From Parasponia andersonii (Eukaryota > Streptophyta > Magnoliopsida > Rosales > Cannabaceae): a DNA stretch of 64,000 nt. Shown here in pieces: positions 11,135 through 23,323 of the stretch (its first letter is position 1; each line of letters begins with the position of its first letter). The notes beneath the pieces were generated by a model. The model was not told the DNA's origin, did no database searches, and worked only from the letters and a program-made list of their open reading frames with translations. The position numbers and the translations under genes are program-made. The stretch covers positions 929,100 through 993,099 of the forward strand of contig JXTB01000023.1 in the NCBI GenBank assembly GCA_002914805.1, given 5' to 3'.

Positions 11135-12619
11135 ATGAGTGTAAGGTGGCCGAGGATTTTAACACCCACACACCTCTCTCAGATTGTAAGGAAGCAGAAA
11201 AACCCATTAACAGCTCTCCAAATCTTTAATGAAGCTAAATATATGTACCCCAGTTACCGTCATAATGGTCCAGTCTATGCCACCATGATTGGCATCTTAG
11301 GAAACTCGGGCAGAATCGCTGAGATGAAGAAGGTGATTAATCAGATGAAAAATGACTCTTGTGAGTGCAAAGATTCAGTTTTTGTGGCTGCAGTCAAGAC
11401 CTATGCTAGAGCTGGATTGATGGATGAAGCATTCTCTCTGTTTAAGAATATCCCACAGTTCAACTGTGTCAATTGGACGGAGTCTTTCAATACGATCTTG
11501 CAGATTTTGGTTAATGAGTCAAGGTTTGACGACGCTAGACGTCTTTTCTTGGAGAATTGCTGTCGATGGGAAGTGATCTCGCGCATTAAGTCCTTGAATT
11601 TATTCTTGCGTACTCTGTGCGAAAAGGGTCGTTCGGATGTTGCTTCGCATGTTTTCCAAGAAATGGACCATCAGGGTTGCTATCCGGATAGGGAAAGTTA
11701 TCGGATTTTAATGAAAGGGTTGTGTCAAGATGGCAGGCTGAATGAGGGAACTCATTTGTTGTATTCAATGTTTTGGAGAATTTCTCAGAAGGGTAGTGGT
11801 GAGGATGTTGTAATCTATAGAACCTTGTTAGATGCTTTATGCGATGATGGCCAGGTTGAAGAAGCAGTTGAAGTTCTTGGTAAGATATTAAGGAAAGGGC
11901 TGAAAGCTCCTAGCCGATCTCGGCTCCGCATTGATCTTAGTCAATGTAGTAATGCTCAAGATATAGAGACCATAAAACGATTGATTAATGAAGCTCTGAT
12001 CAAAGGTGGAATTTCCAGTTTGGCTAGCTATAGCGCTATGGCAATTGATCTTTACAACGAAAATAAGATTGGTGAGGCTGACAAAGTTCTCAGGCAAATG
12101 CAAGATAGAGGCTTTCGTCCAACGACTTCAGTTTACGAAGCAAAGTTGGCTGCATTATGTAGGAAAGGAGAAGTTGATGAAGCAGTGAAAGTTATTGAAA
12201 TGGAGATGGTGAAGGCTCACTGTGTTCCAACTGTTAAACTGCACAATATTGTGGTAAGAGGCCTTTGTGATGGAGGCAAATCAGCATCCGCCGTCGGGTG
12301 CTTAAAGAAGATGGCTAAACAAGTGGGGTGTGTTGCTGACAAAGAAACTTATGGTATTTTAGTTGATGGGCTGTGTCGTGAGGAAAAATTTCTTGAAGCA
12401 AGCAGAGTTTTAGAGGAGATGCTAATTAAGTCTTATTTGCCTTGTGTTGATACTTATAATATACTTATCAGGGGTCTTTGCTCTGTGGGTAGGCAATATG
12501 AAGCTGTGATGTGGCTGGAGGAGATGATTAGCCAGGGTAAGTTGCCTGAACATTCTGTGTGGAATTCCTTGGTGGCATCTGTGTGTCCGAACATTGCTAA
12601 TTTTAAGGTATGCTCATGA
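11135..12619 (+). CDS. P-class pentatricopeptide repeat protein, At1g05600-like (EMB3101-like)
   Basis: Uninterrupted ORF of 494 residues starting MSVRWPRILTPTHLSQIVRK. From memory this closely matches the N-terminus of Arabidopsis At1g05600 (MSVRWPRVLTPSLLSQ), and similarity runs the whole length (for example GCYPDRESYRILMKGLC and LLYSMFWRISQKGSGED). It holds about ten PPR motifs of the P class, the helical pairs that read single-stranded RNA in organelles. There are no C-terminal E/DYW domains, so it probably acts in organelle RNA stability, splicing or translation. The Arabidopsis gene is described as embryo-essential. The start is the first ATG in frame and matches the family start. The last residues (NFKVCS) run over an AAG/GTATGC that looks like a splice donor, so a terminal intron is possible; length agrees with the family (about 500). 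Confidence 0.9.
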   Translation: MSVRWPRILTPTHLSQIVRKQKNPLTALQIFNEAKYMYPSYRHNGPVYATMIGILGNSGRIAEMKKVINQMKNDSCECKDSVFVAAVKTYARAGLMDEAFSLFKNIPQFNCVNWTESFNTILQILVNESRFDDARRLFLENCCRWEVISRIKSLNLFLRTLCEKGRSDVASHVFQEMDHQGCYPDRESYRILMKGLCQDGRLNEGTHLLYSMFWRISQKGSGEDVVIYRTLLDALCDDGQVEEAVEVLGKILRKGLKAPSRSRLRIDLSQCSNAQDIETIKRLINEALIKGGISSLASYSAMAIDLYNENKIGEADKVLRQMQDRGFRPTTSVYEAKLAALCRKGEVDEAVKVIEMEMVKAHCVPTVKLHNIVVRGLCDGGKSASAVGCLKKMAKQVGCVADKETYGILVDGLCREEKFLEASRVLEEMLIKSYLPCVDTYNILIRGLCSVGRQYEAVMWLEEMISQGKLPEHSVWNSLVASVCPNIANFKVCS

Positions 12620-13939
12620 TTTGTCTTATACAAAGTATGTAGTGAACTTATATAATTTTCTCAACTTTTTTTTTTCCCAATGTCAAATTATGTTTTGGGT
12701 TTTTATTAGGCCAATTGTAGATTAATTACATTATTCCAATATGGGAGTATACAAATTCACTCTTGCAAGGTTTAAAGCAAGTATGCTTCAACATTATATT
12801 AACCTTCTCGGGACTTTATAGAAGCCTATTCAAGGAAACGGCTGAGTCTAGGAAAAGCAGTCATGATTGTCTAGTAAATTGAGCTCGTCTTTGAAAATAA
12901 AAATTTGAGCTGATGTAGAAGGCTTCATTTCAAGTATTTATTCAAAGAAGCATATATTTCCATGTATTTTTGTGCATATTTAACCAAATTTTTCTTGTTT
13001 CTGGTGCAGTGGTAAAAGTAACCTAACTTGACTCACTTTATACTTAAGAAATGACTGGTCGTTGTCATTAACAATTTTACATATCTTGCCAAAAGAAATT
13101 TTTTTTGGTGTCACGATCATAATTCTAGCCCATTGAAATTGTTGAGGGAAAAGGAAAATTACTTCAACAGAACTTGTAAAAATACATATACAATATATTT
13201 TATTCTTTCTTTTCTTGAATAATGTGTCTCTCTGGTTAAGGATTAAAAAAAAAAATGCTGAAAAGGAATTGAAACAAGGGACTTATAGCAAAATGACAAA
13301 ATTTCAGATATGTTCGTTTTTCAAATGATGTAACAAAATAATCCGTATAAGTAGATATATTGAGTGGAAAAATACATATACTAATATGTTTAACTATGAA
13401 AAAAAAAACAGACATTTATGACAAAATTTCAGCAACGTTCGTTTTTCAAATGACGTAGCAAAATTACCGGTATAAGCACATATATAAGTATGAAAATATG
13501 TATATTAAGATATTTAACTATAAAAAAAAAAAAACAAGAAAAAAAATAAACAATTACTAGAACCAAGTGTGTAAAAAAAAAAAAAAGAATACCCACACTA
13601 ATTTCTCTTGAAAAAATCATGTGTAATTTGTGAGTTCTTACATAGTTGGTAATTTGTCAAGTTTATTTGCAACCTTTTTAACACTCGAAACTTTGTAAAA
13701 CTATACCGTAAAATTGAGAAAAGGGTCTTGCGGGAACTGCTCAATTTAATCTTGCAGTTTCAAAATTACAAAAATATCCATTTGGGTTAGTAAATTAATA
13801 CCATTTTCTTCCGTCTATCTATTTTGGTCAAAATTGACATGTAAAATCTAAATTTGTAACAAAACAAACAAACACATAAAAAAAAAAAAAAAAGAGTTGT
13901 GGGTGAGGGAGGAAAATAAAAAAGGTAATAAGAAGATTC
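12620..13939. other. Spacer downstream of the PPR gene
   Basis: Probable 3' UTR followed by AT-rich DNA with several poly-A runs (13230, 13400, 13520, 13570, 13880). A short segment (acaaaatttcagca/tatgttcgtttttcaaatga) is present twice, near 13297 and 13421. No gene is seen. Confidence 0.5.
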
Positions 13940-16598
13940 TGTAACACCTCCTAACTTAACTACATAACTATGTAGGTCAAATTAGGAAGTATTACTTTTT
14001 TATAACCCATAATTTTAGTTTTGTTCAAAAATTTGGGTCAATTTACACTTTTTAAACTCTAAAACAAAAGAACCTGCGTGGCATTACTTTCTGAAAGTGT
14101 CTTTACAAACTGTACAACTAAAAAGTCTTTATCCATTTATCTTGTCATCTGCAGTGATATTTACATCACACCAAAATATCAAAATACAAAGAAAATATCG
14201 CCCACAAGTCAAGCTCGTCTATATATATATGATCGTGACAAGAAAGCGTGCTAGCCAACCGACAACTCTATACATCATATATCTTATCACTTGCATCACT
14301 GGTACTAAATAAGCTAATGCTCAGTAAGTAAAGATCATGCATGCTCGTGAACATGTTTCATACATAAACTTTATTGAAATTCTCATTGTACTCTTTCTTC
14401 CATAACTTTTCATTTTGATGTACTTTTCTTAAAAATTATTTCTTTATAGGGCCCTTGGATACACTTCAAATTCGCGGCAGTTGGTAGGCTGTGCCCACCT
14501 ATGCGAGAAGGAAATACATGGCCAATGCGAACCATACTTACCCAACGCAGACCGACTAGGTAATGCACCTAATAAATCTCATAGTACCATACTCAATCCT
14601 GGCAGTCGGTAAGTCATACCCACCTATGCGAGAAGGATGCCTATGCAAACCATACTTACCCAACACAGACAGACTAAACAAGGTACTTAAAACATATATT
14701 GTAAAATCAGTACAATAGTACTACTTTAAATCTAATGCGTGGAAAACTTCATTTTTTTGAAAATCATACTTAAATGATCATGCCATGTTTATGTTTCAGT
14801 AAACTTTACAACAACAATATAAATAACATATAATTGAAATAATACACATAAGCATGTAGGAAAACATATTGTATCTACTATTGTTCTTATGATGCAGTTA
14901 AAATAAATCTTCACTTACTTTGTGTCCGATAGAAAAGATAGTGGAAAGGGTAAGTATCCTCTATGACAAGGTGTGTGAAAGACTTGATGTCAAATTTATT
15001 ACTAAAATTATCACTACAATGTAAAATACTTAAAGAAAATAAGCACAAGACCGAATCACAACTTTTACAAAATAAGGAACCCTAATCACAAAATGATTCA
15101 AAATATCATCTACTTTCATAAAACCTAGTCCATTTGCTTCTAAATTGTACCATTTGGTTCTAAAAATATTTGGACAACACCTCCTCTATTTTTAGGATAT
15201 CCCCACATGATTAAAATCATGGTTTAAGACCTGTAATAACAATCAACAAGCCAATTCTCACATATATAATTTAAAGAGGATCATTTAGAGCAACCTAGGT
15301 ACATTTGAATTCCTTTCATTTAGACAAAGTTTAAAACTACTTTTATACTTATGTGTCATCATAGTCAGCCACCAAATGAGTGTAATAAATATTAGGATCC
15401 ATGAAATATACACTTTAAGTTTAGAAAATCAGATTACAAATATAAAAACTTAATCTACCACATGACAACACTTAAATCCTTAACCAGAATACTTTAGGGC
15501 TTTAAGTATAACTTTAATTCTCCACTTAAATTCTATGTTTCCAGCCATATATATTGTTTCCTTAGACCTTAATTGATCAAATAAAAACTTTAATTCAAGA
15601 GCTAATGCAATAGAAATAAATTACCAATTTTAAATTCCACAAAAAAAGCTCACCTTAACTAGTTTGAACTTTTGTTGAAGCTCTTGCCTTCTACTTCCAC
15701 AAAACTGATTTCTAAGGCTTTGAAAGAAATGACCAGATTTGGTCAAAAATCAATACTTAATGTCTAAGAAATGGCATAACTTAAATTCTAAGGGGTATTT
15801 TAGGTATTTTGCTCATTATTTTTTATGTGTCTAGCTCTAAAACATCCTTAGTATACTCACCACGCTGCTGGTCAATCTTATACACCCAAGTGTAGACCAA
15901 AATAGTGAAACCTAGCTTAGAAAATGAAATCTAGTCACACTTTAACTTATGATCATATATGGCCAATTTTATTGTAATTTCGTGAAACTTAGCCTCATAA
16001 TCAATCATTAAACATAAAAAGAAAGTCAATTAGACTCTAATTGACAATGCAAACATAGTATAATTGCCCAATTAATAGAATGCACAAAGATGACATTACG
16101 TGATTAAGCTGAATCTAAGCTAGCTTAGTATAATTAAACACAATTCAGTATAGTGACTGTCACCTCGTGTTTACCTAGAACGAATTTTTTTGAAAATGCT
16201 AGAAATGAGTCCTAAACATTAAATTAAAGCTATTTGACGTACTAAATGCACAGTGAATTTGGCTCCGAAAAATGTGAAAAATGTATTTTACCAAAAAACT
16301 ACTATTTGACCAAGTTATCAACAGACATAGTTTTTAATGCATGTGCATATAATATTATTATTCATGAATGTATTCTTTGTTCTTTTTATACGCCAAGTTC
16401 TTTCTCTGAAGGTACTGTGCCTTCACACTACATAGGAACACCTTAACAACCATTAATATAAAAATACACATTGAAAGTATTTAACGATCAAAATAAGCAA
16501 TTTATCATAAAATTGACACTAATTTCATGATATGTCTATTATATAATATGAACATGTTTATTATTGGCTTATTATGTATGAGAAACTTGGGCATCATA
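13940..16598. mobile_element. Solo LTR of a long-LTR retrotransposon, copy 1 (2659 bp)
   Basis: Starts TGTAACACCTCC and ends GGGCATCATA. It is flanked by the perfect 5-bp direct repeat GATTC at 13935-13939 and 16599-16603, as expected for LTR retrotransposon integration. No internal domain lies between the ends, so this is a solo LTR left by recombination. It is homologous over most of its length to the element at 26221-29387. A TGTAAC(A/G)C start and a 2.5-3 kb LTR suggest a Ty3/gypsy chromovirus of the Tekay/Del type, which is inferred. Inside it, a segment of about 125 bp (from about 14476, with GTGCCCACCTATGCGAGAAG) is tandemly duplicated at about 14602. Confidence 0.8.
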
Positions 16599-16603
16599 GA
16601 TTC

Positions 16604-16850
16604 AATGTAAAAATGGTGGTGGGTGAAAGGGGAAAAAAAAAAAAGAAGAAGAATAAGAAGATTCAATGTAAATTTGTATTTTTACATGGCAATTTTGACC
16701 AACTTAGAGTAAAATTTTTAGCAATTTGTTTAAGAGGGTATGTTTGTTATTTCTAAAAATTGACGGTATAAATTGAGCATTTTGACCTAACATTTGCGGA
16801 ATATTTCGTAATTTTCCAAAACTTAGGGAGCATTTGCTCAGGCTCAGGGC
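16604..16850. other. Short spacer before the P1 promoter
   Basis: AT-rich DNA. The purine-rich segment around 16617-16675 resembles the sequence just left of the solo LTR (13893-13939), so the retrotransposon landed in a pre-existing small duplication. Confidence 0.45.
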
Positions 16851-16852
16851 CA

Positions 16853-17009
16853 GGCCCATGGATGGCCCAAAAACTTGGCAGATAGAAAGCCCATCATACC
16901 CATACGAAATCAAAGTGGACCCCAAACAACAATCAATCAGAAGAGCCCACTTTCGACCTCCCATATAAAAACCCCTTTGCCTATAGATAGAAAACCCTTG
17001 AAACCCTAG
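16853..17009 (+). promoter_or_regulatory. Ribosomal-protein-type promoter: site II elements, TATA box and telo-box
   Basis: Several GGCCCA/AGCCCA motifs (site II, TGGGCY on the other strand) occur at 16853-16859, 16864-16869, 16888-16894 and 16944-16950. A TATA box, TATAAAA, lies at 16964-16970. A telo-box AAACCCTAG sits at 17001-17009, close to the expected transcript start. Site II plus telo-box is the known signature of plant ribosomal protein and other growth-linked genes (TCP-factor binding at site II). It fits the P1 gene that follows at 17246. Confidence 0.8.
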
Positions 17010-17245
17010 CCAGAAAAGTAGTTGTTTTGCTCTTGCAGAGACGAGACGCAGTGGAGAGAGTGCGGCGACTCATACAGATCTCAAGCTCTCATCTCCCTCA
17101 GGTCACTCTTCTCTCTCTCTCGTTCCCTTTTTTATTATTATAATGTAAATGTTGCTCTTTTTTATCATTATATGGTCTGTGAATGATTTTGTGCTTAATT
17201 AGGGTTTTTTTTATTTTTTCTGGTGTTTTCAGAAGAGAAAAAACG

Positions 17246-18044
17246 ATGTCGGTCGCTGAGCTAGCTTGCAGCTATGCCCTTATGATCCTCTACGACGATG
17301 GAATCCCCATCACTGTAATCCTCTCAACCTTCAAACCCTCTTTTATTATTGCGTATGTGTCGCTGTATCTATACTTTTCTCCCTTAATTGGGTTCTTAGG
17401 CTCTGCTTGGCTGTCTAGAAACTATGAGGGAACGTTATAACGCAATCCTTTTCAGGTTTTCACTTTTTCAATTTTCGATAAACTTTAGATTTAGTAGTCT
17501 TAGGTTTGAGAAAATCAGGGTTTGCAGTTCTTGATTCGTTGAGTAGTTTCATTCCAATTGTTTCTTGAGTTATAGGGTTCACTTAGTTTGAACTCTTGAT
17601 TCTGACGTGATCGGTTTTTGTTTATTGATAGTTTATTTATTTATTTTTCATTAATTTGGTTTTCAACAGGCTGATAAGATTTCAGCCCTGGTGAAATCTG
17701 CTAACGTGGATATTGAAGGCTACTGGTATGGCTTGTTCGCTAAGCTTGCGGAGAAGCGTAACATTGAGGATCTTATTTTGAACGCCGGGGCCAGTGGTGG
17801 CGGCCCAGTTGCTGCTGTTCCAGCTGCTGCTGCTGCAGGCGGTGGTGGCGCAGCTGCTGCTGCTGCTCCTGCTGCTGAGGAGAAGAAGGTAACGATGCTT
17901 TTTAGATCTTTTTTCGACTACTTATTGGTATTTAGTATATGGATTATCGGATTGCTAACATTGTGTTTGATGTATTTGTTATTTTTACAGGAAGAACCAA
18001 AGGAAGAGAGTGACGATGACATGGGTTTCAGTCTGTTCGATTAG
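17246..18044 (+). CDS. RPP1: 60S acidic ribosomal protein P1
   Basis: Three coding exons, 17246-17314, 17670-17888 and 17991-18044, join in frame to 113 residues. The start [18 protein letters not shown] matches plant P1 proteins. The protein then has the helical N-terminal domain (about 1-65), an Ala/Gly-rich hinge (about 70-90) and the conserved acidic C-terminal tip [14 protein letters not shown]1 pairs with P2 on P0 to form the lateral stalk of the large cytosolic ribosomal subunit, which recruits and activates elongation-factor GTPases. The 5' UTR very likely contains an intron, with donor CTCAG/GTCACT near 17101 and acceptor near 17231, as is usual in this family. The next gene, GBSSI, converges from the right, and its stop lies 0.9 kb away. 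Length matches the family (110-115 residues). Confidence 0.95.
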
Positions 18045-18930
18045 GAGCTCCTCTCAGTGTTCGACCCAGTATTTTGCTATTTTAGTTACTTTTTGGTGTA
18101 TTTACCTTTTATCTTATGTGTTTTAGGAGCTTGTCTTTTGGTCGTAACAGATATATGATTTCGTGTTCAGCGAATTGTTCAGGGGTCTTGGTAATTTGAA
18201 CATCGTTAGTTTTTGAAGATTTTTTACTTTGGAGTGAATTTTGACTCCTCCACTGTCGAATTTTGTGCAATGGTCGTAGATTTCTTGTTCTTGTTGGTAT
18301 ATCACAATTACATCTTATCAACCATTTATTGCAGTGGGATTCGTTGAGATTGCCCTCTTCCCCTCTACTGTTATCGTGTGCTCTCTCAAGTGTGCTTTGC
18401 GCACAGTCACAGACTAGGATGATAATGGCTCGAACTTGCTGAATTTTTATTGTTTTAATGCTGAATTGCTAGTCTTTTTCGGTTGCTGGTTAAAGCTCAA
18501 TCAACCCGTAATTCCCAGCGAGGAAAAAGGATATTAGATTGCCTCGTATTGCTAGTATTTTGGGGTGATTAATTTTGTTTATGGCGAATTGCATTTATTT
18601 TAATTATTGATTGGTTCTAAGCAAAAGATATAGTAAAACGATAGATGATCATATTTGTTTAGGACTTGAACAGGGAGACAAGCTTTCTTTAATAAGGTTT
18701 ATTTGCAAAAAGAAAAGCTTTTATTTATAGGTTAGATTTTAATGTTTCAAGGTTGATTCACATTATTGGAGCAGGCAATATCTTGCTCTGTATCCTTAGA
18801 TACTTGCTGTTCCAGAAACCTTGTCGTTTCTATGAACCCTCAACTAGCCTGTCATTTGGGTTTCTGAGGCCCCCGACAATTCCTTCTCGTTGAATAAGGT
18901 GGGTTATCAAAGTAGAACTTCATAAGTTGC
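18045..18930. other. Convergent 3' region between P1 and GBSSI
   Basis: Holds the 3' UTRs of both converging genes. No additional gene or repeat stands out. Confidence 0.5.
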
Positions 18931-21900
18931 TCATGGTGCTGCCACATTTTCCTTGGCCAGAGGAGCTATTTCCTCACCATCAGTACCAGCTTCGCTGCCA
19001 GCAACTCCCAAACTCAGCAGCACCTCCTCCCACTGCTTAGCAGGACCCTGTAACATGCCATATTCTAATTACAGAGAGTTTCTTCACTTTCTAGCTCGTA
19101 TTTCACTTTTTGAATAATGTTTTGCATACCTTCCACGAGAGATCTTGAGCCATGCAATTCTTTATCATCTCCGTCAAAGCTAGTGATCCATATGTGGATA
19201 GGGCTCTTATGACGTTTGTAGCCACTGATTGCACGTCCGCTGGATCAACAGCATCACACTGCATGAATATATACTCGTTAGAACTTGCACCTAGTTATCG
19301 TCCAAGTTGCTTTCTGTATTCATTTTTCTTCAAATAGCTTGGTTTAGACAACGAGATGTTCACGTTTATTTCACTTTTAAAAACAAACGCCACAATGTTA
19401 TCAAACAGGTCCAATCTCTTCAGTTTTTGTATTTTTTTTCCCCCTCTTTTGTCAAGAATTTCATAAAGGAAATGAGTCACTACTTCTACATTGAAGGCTC
19501 CCATTTGGAATCCTGTTAAGCCTTCCTTGACAGTGTCTACTAACCCCCCAGTTGAGGCAACAATTGGTACCTGCACAGAGTAGAATATTTTAGCAACTGA
19601 CTTCAAAAAAGTAACAAGGAAAATTTCCTTGACGAAAGTGTTTTTACAGTTCCATAACGCATAGCATGCAGCTGAATAAGACCACAAGGCTCAAATCTGC
19701 TTGGAACCAAGATGAAATCAGCTCCGGCTGTTATCAAATGGGCCAAAGGGACATTAAATTTTGCTACTCCTCGAGCCTTGTTGGGATACAATGTCTCCAA
19801 CTGTTCAAGCTGCTTCTCCATTGACTTTTTTCCGGTCCCCTGATAGATTACCAGATTGCACGAGATTAACATTCAGGAATATGTTTGTAGTATGTGAAAG
19901 GGCATAATGTGAGAGAAATTGGAGTAGTTTCGGGCTTGATACTTACTAGGACTATAATCTGAACATTCTCTTTGATGAAGTAGGGCATGGCTGCTATAAG
20001 AATATCCGAACCTTTCTGCTCTTCAAGCCTGCCAATGAAACCTATAACAGGTATATTTCTATCTACTGGCAAACCTACTTCTGCTTGGAGAGCCTCTTTC
20101 AACAAGGGCTTTGCATCCAAGACCTGAGAATGTTGAACTTTAAAAGATTTGCCCGAATGGGTTTAAAGAAATCATAAAAGAACTGCTCCTCATAAAAGTT
20201 ATTTTCTATTTAAGGATCTTACAGTTGAAGCATCATATTTGACAGATAAATATTTGTCAGTCAATGGATTCCACTCTTGGACATCCATGCCATTGACAAT
20301 ACCAATGATTCCAGTTTTTCGAATGATGTCATCCAATTCGACTCCTTTCTCGATGCTGGAAACAAGTTCCAGGGCATAGTATGGGCTAACAGTCAAAACC
20401 TTATCTGATTCTAGGATTCCAGCTTTCATCCAATTAATTTTCCTCCCCTTCACTGGTTTTTCATAGCTGTAAAACATGGATAAATGATATATAAGCTTCA
20501 AGCAAACGAAACAATACCATGCTTCTATTGAGTACATGAAAATCATACCCGTCAATGAAATCAAAAGAACTCTTGAAATTATCCGGGAGATTGAGGAGTT
20601 TGAAGTCCGTGAACGCAAATCTTCCTTGGTAGGCAATGTTGTGGATGCAAAAAGCCACCTGACAACAACAGAGGCACTCTGAATTCTTAAGAAGATGGAA
20701 CTTGGTTGGAGCTCTTGCATATATCAGATACATGTCAGTATATGTAATATATAGAACAAGTTCACCTACTCTTGCACTCTTGTATAAGCCTTTCGCTTTA
20801 TAAATGGTTTTCAGGTAGCATGGTAGAAGGGCAGTGTGCCAATCATTGGCTATAAAAACAACATCTTCACCTGACATGCAAGAATTTCAGTGCATTAATG
20901 ACATAAGATATGATGGTTAGAAGAAGTTCAAAGTTTCAAGAATCATAGATGAGTGTGTCTACCATATGGTCCAGCATAATATTTGCTGCTTGTAAAATTC
21001 AGAATCCTTGGAGCTTCTAGAGCTGCCTAAAACATTTAATCATGAATAACCATAACGAGTTAATTAAGAGCATAAAGACGAACTGCATACGGGGATTGGA
21101 ATGTCAGGTAAAGATGGAGATTTGTTCACCTGGCATAATAAGCTAAATCGAAGTTGATTGTCTTGGTAATCCTCTCCAGCAAAAGGACCATAAATTTTGG
21201 AACCAGTTTTCCCCCAGACCTTGTTCAGTTCATCATGTCAATATCAGTTTATGAGTTCTCTCTTTTTAAATTGCCTCTGAAGAGAAGAGTTATAAGGTTC
21301 ATAAAGACCAACCTTTTCGAGGAACATTGGATGATCCACGAACACACGATCGACTCCTCGTTTGTAGCAGTGGAAGAAGCCAACCTTCTCCGTTCTTTCT
21401 CCAACTTTAAGCTATATAGTAAGAATAATGTAGTCACTAAAACATAACACAAAATTCAATTCCGAGTTTTTCTATGTTACCTCAATTACAATTTCTGTGT
21501 CCCATGCATCCTTGTATTGATCATAACGTGGAGAAATCGTCATAGCACGATGTCCATTAGCCTGAAGTGAACTAACATCACTGACTATTGTTCTGCCATT
21601 GAAATCAAATGTGCCCGGTTTCGAGACATTTTCGATGAACTACGAAAATAAGGGGAAAAAACTTACTGCCATAGCTGGTGGAAGACCTCCAAGAACATCT
21701 CCAAGGCCACCGGTTTTGCTCCAGGGGCCTACTTCTGTTCCCACAAATACCAAAACCATACCGCTACCGCAAACAATTAAGCCTGATGGCCTCCCATTTC
21801 TGCTTTCATCCCTTTTTCTCCTTGCTTGTCCGGCAGTCAGCTTTAATTTGTTGGTGATACTCAGCTCATCCACTTTGTTAATGGTCCTTACCCCACAATG

Positions 21901-22023
21901 AGTCATGTTCTGCTTCATCAACCAAACTTTCTCTGAAGTTGCTTTGGAATCTGACACAGGAGACACCCCATAGTTGACATGGGAACTCCTTGATGCAAAA
22001 GTAGAAGCTGTAAAAGTTGCCAT
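18931..22023 (-). CDS. GBSS1: Granule-bound starch synthase I (Waxy), complete
   Basis: Thirteen coding exons on the minus strand join in frame to 615 residues: 22023-21667, 21561-21481, 21411-21313, 21219-21130, 21026-20963, 20870-20770, 20658-20549, 20466-20223, 20123-19947, 19839-19648, 19570-19484, 19258-19130 and 19047-18931. All junctions are GT-AG. GBSSI transfers glucose from ADP-glucose to make amylose inside plastid starch granules. It has a Ser/Thr-rich plastid transit peptide (about 1-77), then the GT5 catalytic domain with KTGGL (103-107, ADP-glucose binding) in [17 protein letters not shown]. The GT1-type domain includes [13 protein letters not shown] (about 408-420) and the second STGGL motif (511-515). 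The C-terminus KENVAAP is typical of GBSSI. An acceptor just upstream of the ATG (22033-22034) suggests the 5' UTR intron known in Waxy genes. Length and exon layout are normal and no damage is seen. Confidence 0.97.
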
Positions 22024-22242
22024 TGGTGATATCTGGTTCTGGAAAAGAATAAAGGGGTTGAATTAGTTTCCCAAGATTTCGATAAACATGACTTTTTTTC
22101 ACTTTTCTTATAATAAGAGCTAAAAAGAGAACGAGATTAACACCATGAATGGAGCAAAAGATGAGCTTCTTAAGAGTGTGACTTCGTGGAATAAGAAGAG
22201 CAGCAATGAACCAAGGATATGTACGTACTTGAGAGACCAAAG

Positions 22243-22266
22243 CTATATATACATATATATATTATA
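22243..22266 (-). promoter_or_regulatory. Probable TATA region of GBSSI
   Basis: On the minus strand the sequence reads ctataatatatatatgtata followed by tatag, about 220 bp before the start codon and upstream of a C/T-rich leader. The position fits a transcript start near 22215 and a 5' UTR split by an intron ending at 22033. The exact start is not determined. Confidence 0.45.
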
Positions 22267-22439
22267 GTATTTTCCGGTTTCCACATGGCGAGCAGAGATT
22301 GGCTGAAGGGTCTTCCTTTGCCTAAGAACCTCAGGTTTCGTTTGCGGCTTACGAGTTTCAACGAGAGATTGGAGTCATCGGATGGGACCAGCTGCATATG
22401 AGTATATTGGTAGAAATCAGAATATGCCTAAGCAGTTTT

Positions 22440-23290
22440 TTTTTTTTTTTGGTTTTCTCTATTGCTTTTCTGCTCAACTCCTGGACTAGAGCCCAAGGAC
22501 AAAACTGTCTGTGTGTATAATACCAAGGTTCATTTTTTTTTTTTTAAATATCAAATGTTAACTAATACATCGTGTCTTAACAATAAAGCAGCTAGCGTTT
22601 GCTTATAACCATGTTATTTCATATAATTTAGCAAAAAAGTATAATCTCTTTCGAAAATCTTTCTATTAGAGAAGGGAAAAAAAAAAAAAGAGAATTTTCT
22701 CCACAAAAAAACAGTATAACAAAAATTTATTTTGGAATGTTATTCCAAACTTTTTAGTCTTCCTATAAGTATTTAAAAATTTCATCTCCAAAAAAGGGAG
22801 AGACACTCGTAGATCTCCGAATTTTCATCTCCAAATGAGTAATTGTATATACATTTATTAAAGAGCAGATAAAGGTAGTAAATGCTTCGTCCTTTTATTT
22901 GCATGATGTCCATGACAACTTCATCTTTGTTGTAAATATTCGAAGGAGAAGAATAAATGTAAAGTTTTCAATGAGAAATTAGGATAAATATGAGTGAAAA
23001 CATGCCTATTTTGGGCCATATGCTAATTTTAAAAGGCCTCTGAAAAATATGCAAGATGATTAAAATGCACTTAAAAAACTAGCCCCAAGTTTAACTTGTA
23101 TTTCTCTCATATATGCCTCACTCACTCCTTCTCCGACTGCCTCTTCTACGTCACTGACTCCCTCACTCAATCACTCTTCAACGCCCTCTTTCAGGCAGCC
23201 GCAAGGTCTTGTAAAGCTTCCTCCCTCTAACTCTGTTGCATGAACCCAGAACACAGTCACTTGAAACCTCAGCACAAACCAGATCTCCTT

Positions 23291-23323
<33 letters not shown>
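22440..23323. other. Spacer upstream of GBSSI, ending in a CT microsatellite
   Basis: AT-rich spacer. A more C-rich segment (23100-23300) includes a short open stretch reading LTHSFSDCLFYVTDSLTQSL that looks exon-like but cannot be assigned. A (CT)n run at about 23297-23323 abuts the gap. Confidence 0.4.

Noticed and set aside
23118-23232. Exon-like open stretch (LTHSFSDCLFYVTDSLTQSL) beside the gap
   Set aside because: It is short, has no recognisable family, and what follows is lost in the gap. Worth reading once the gap is closed.
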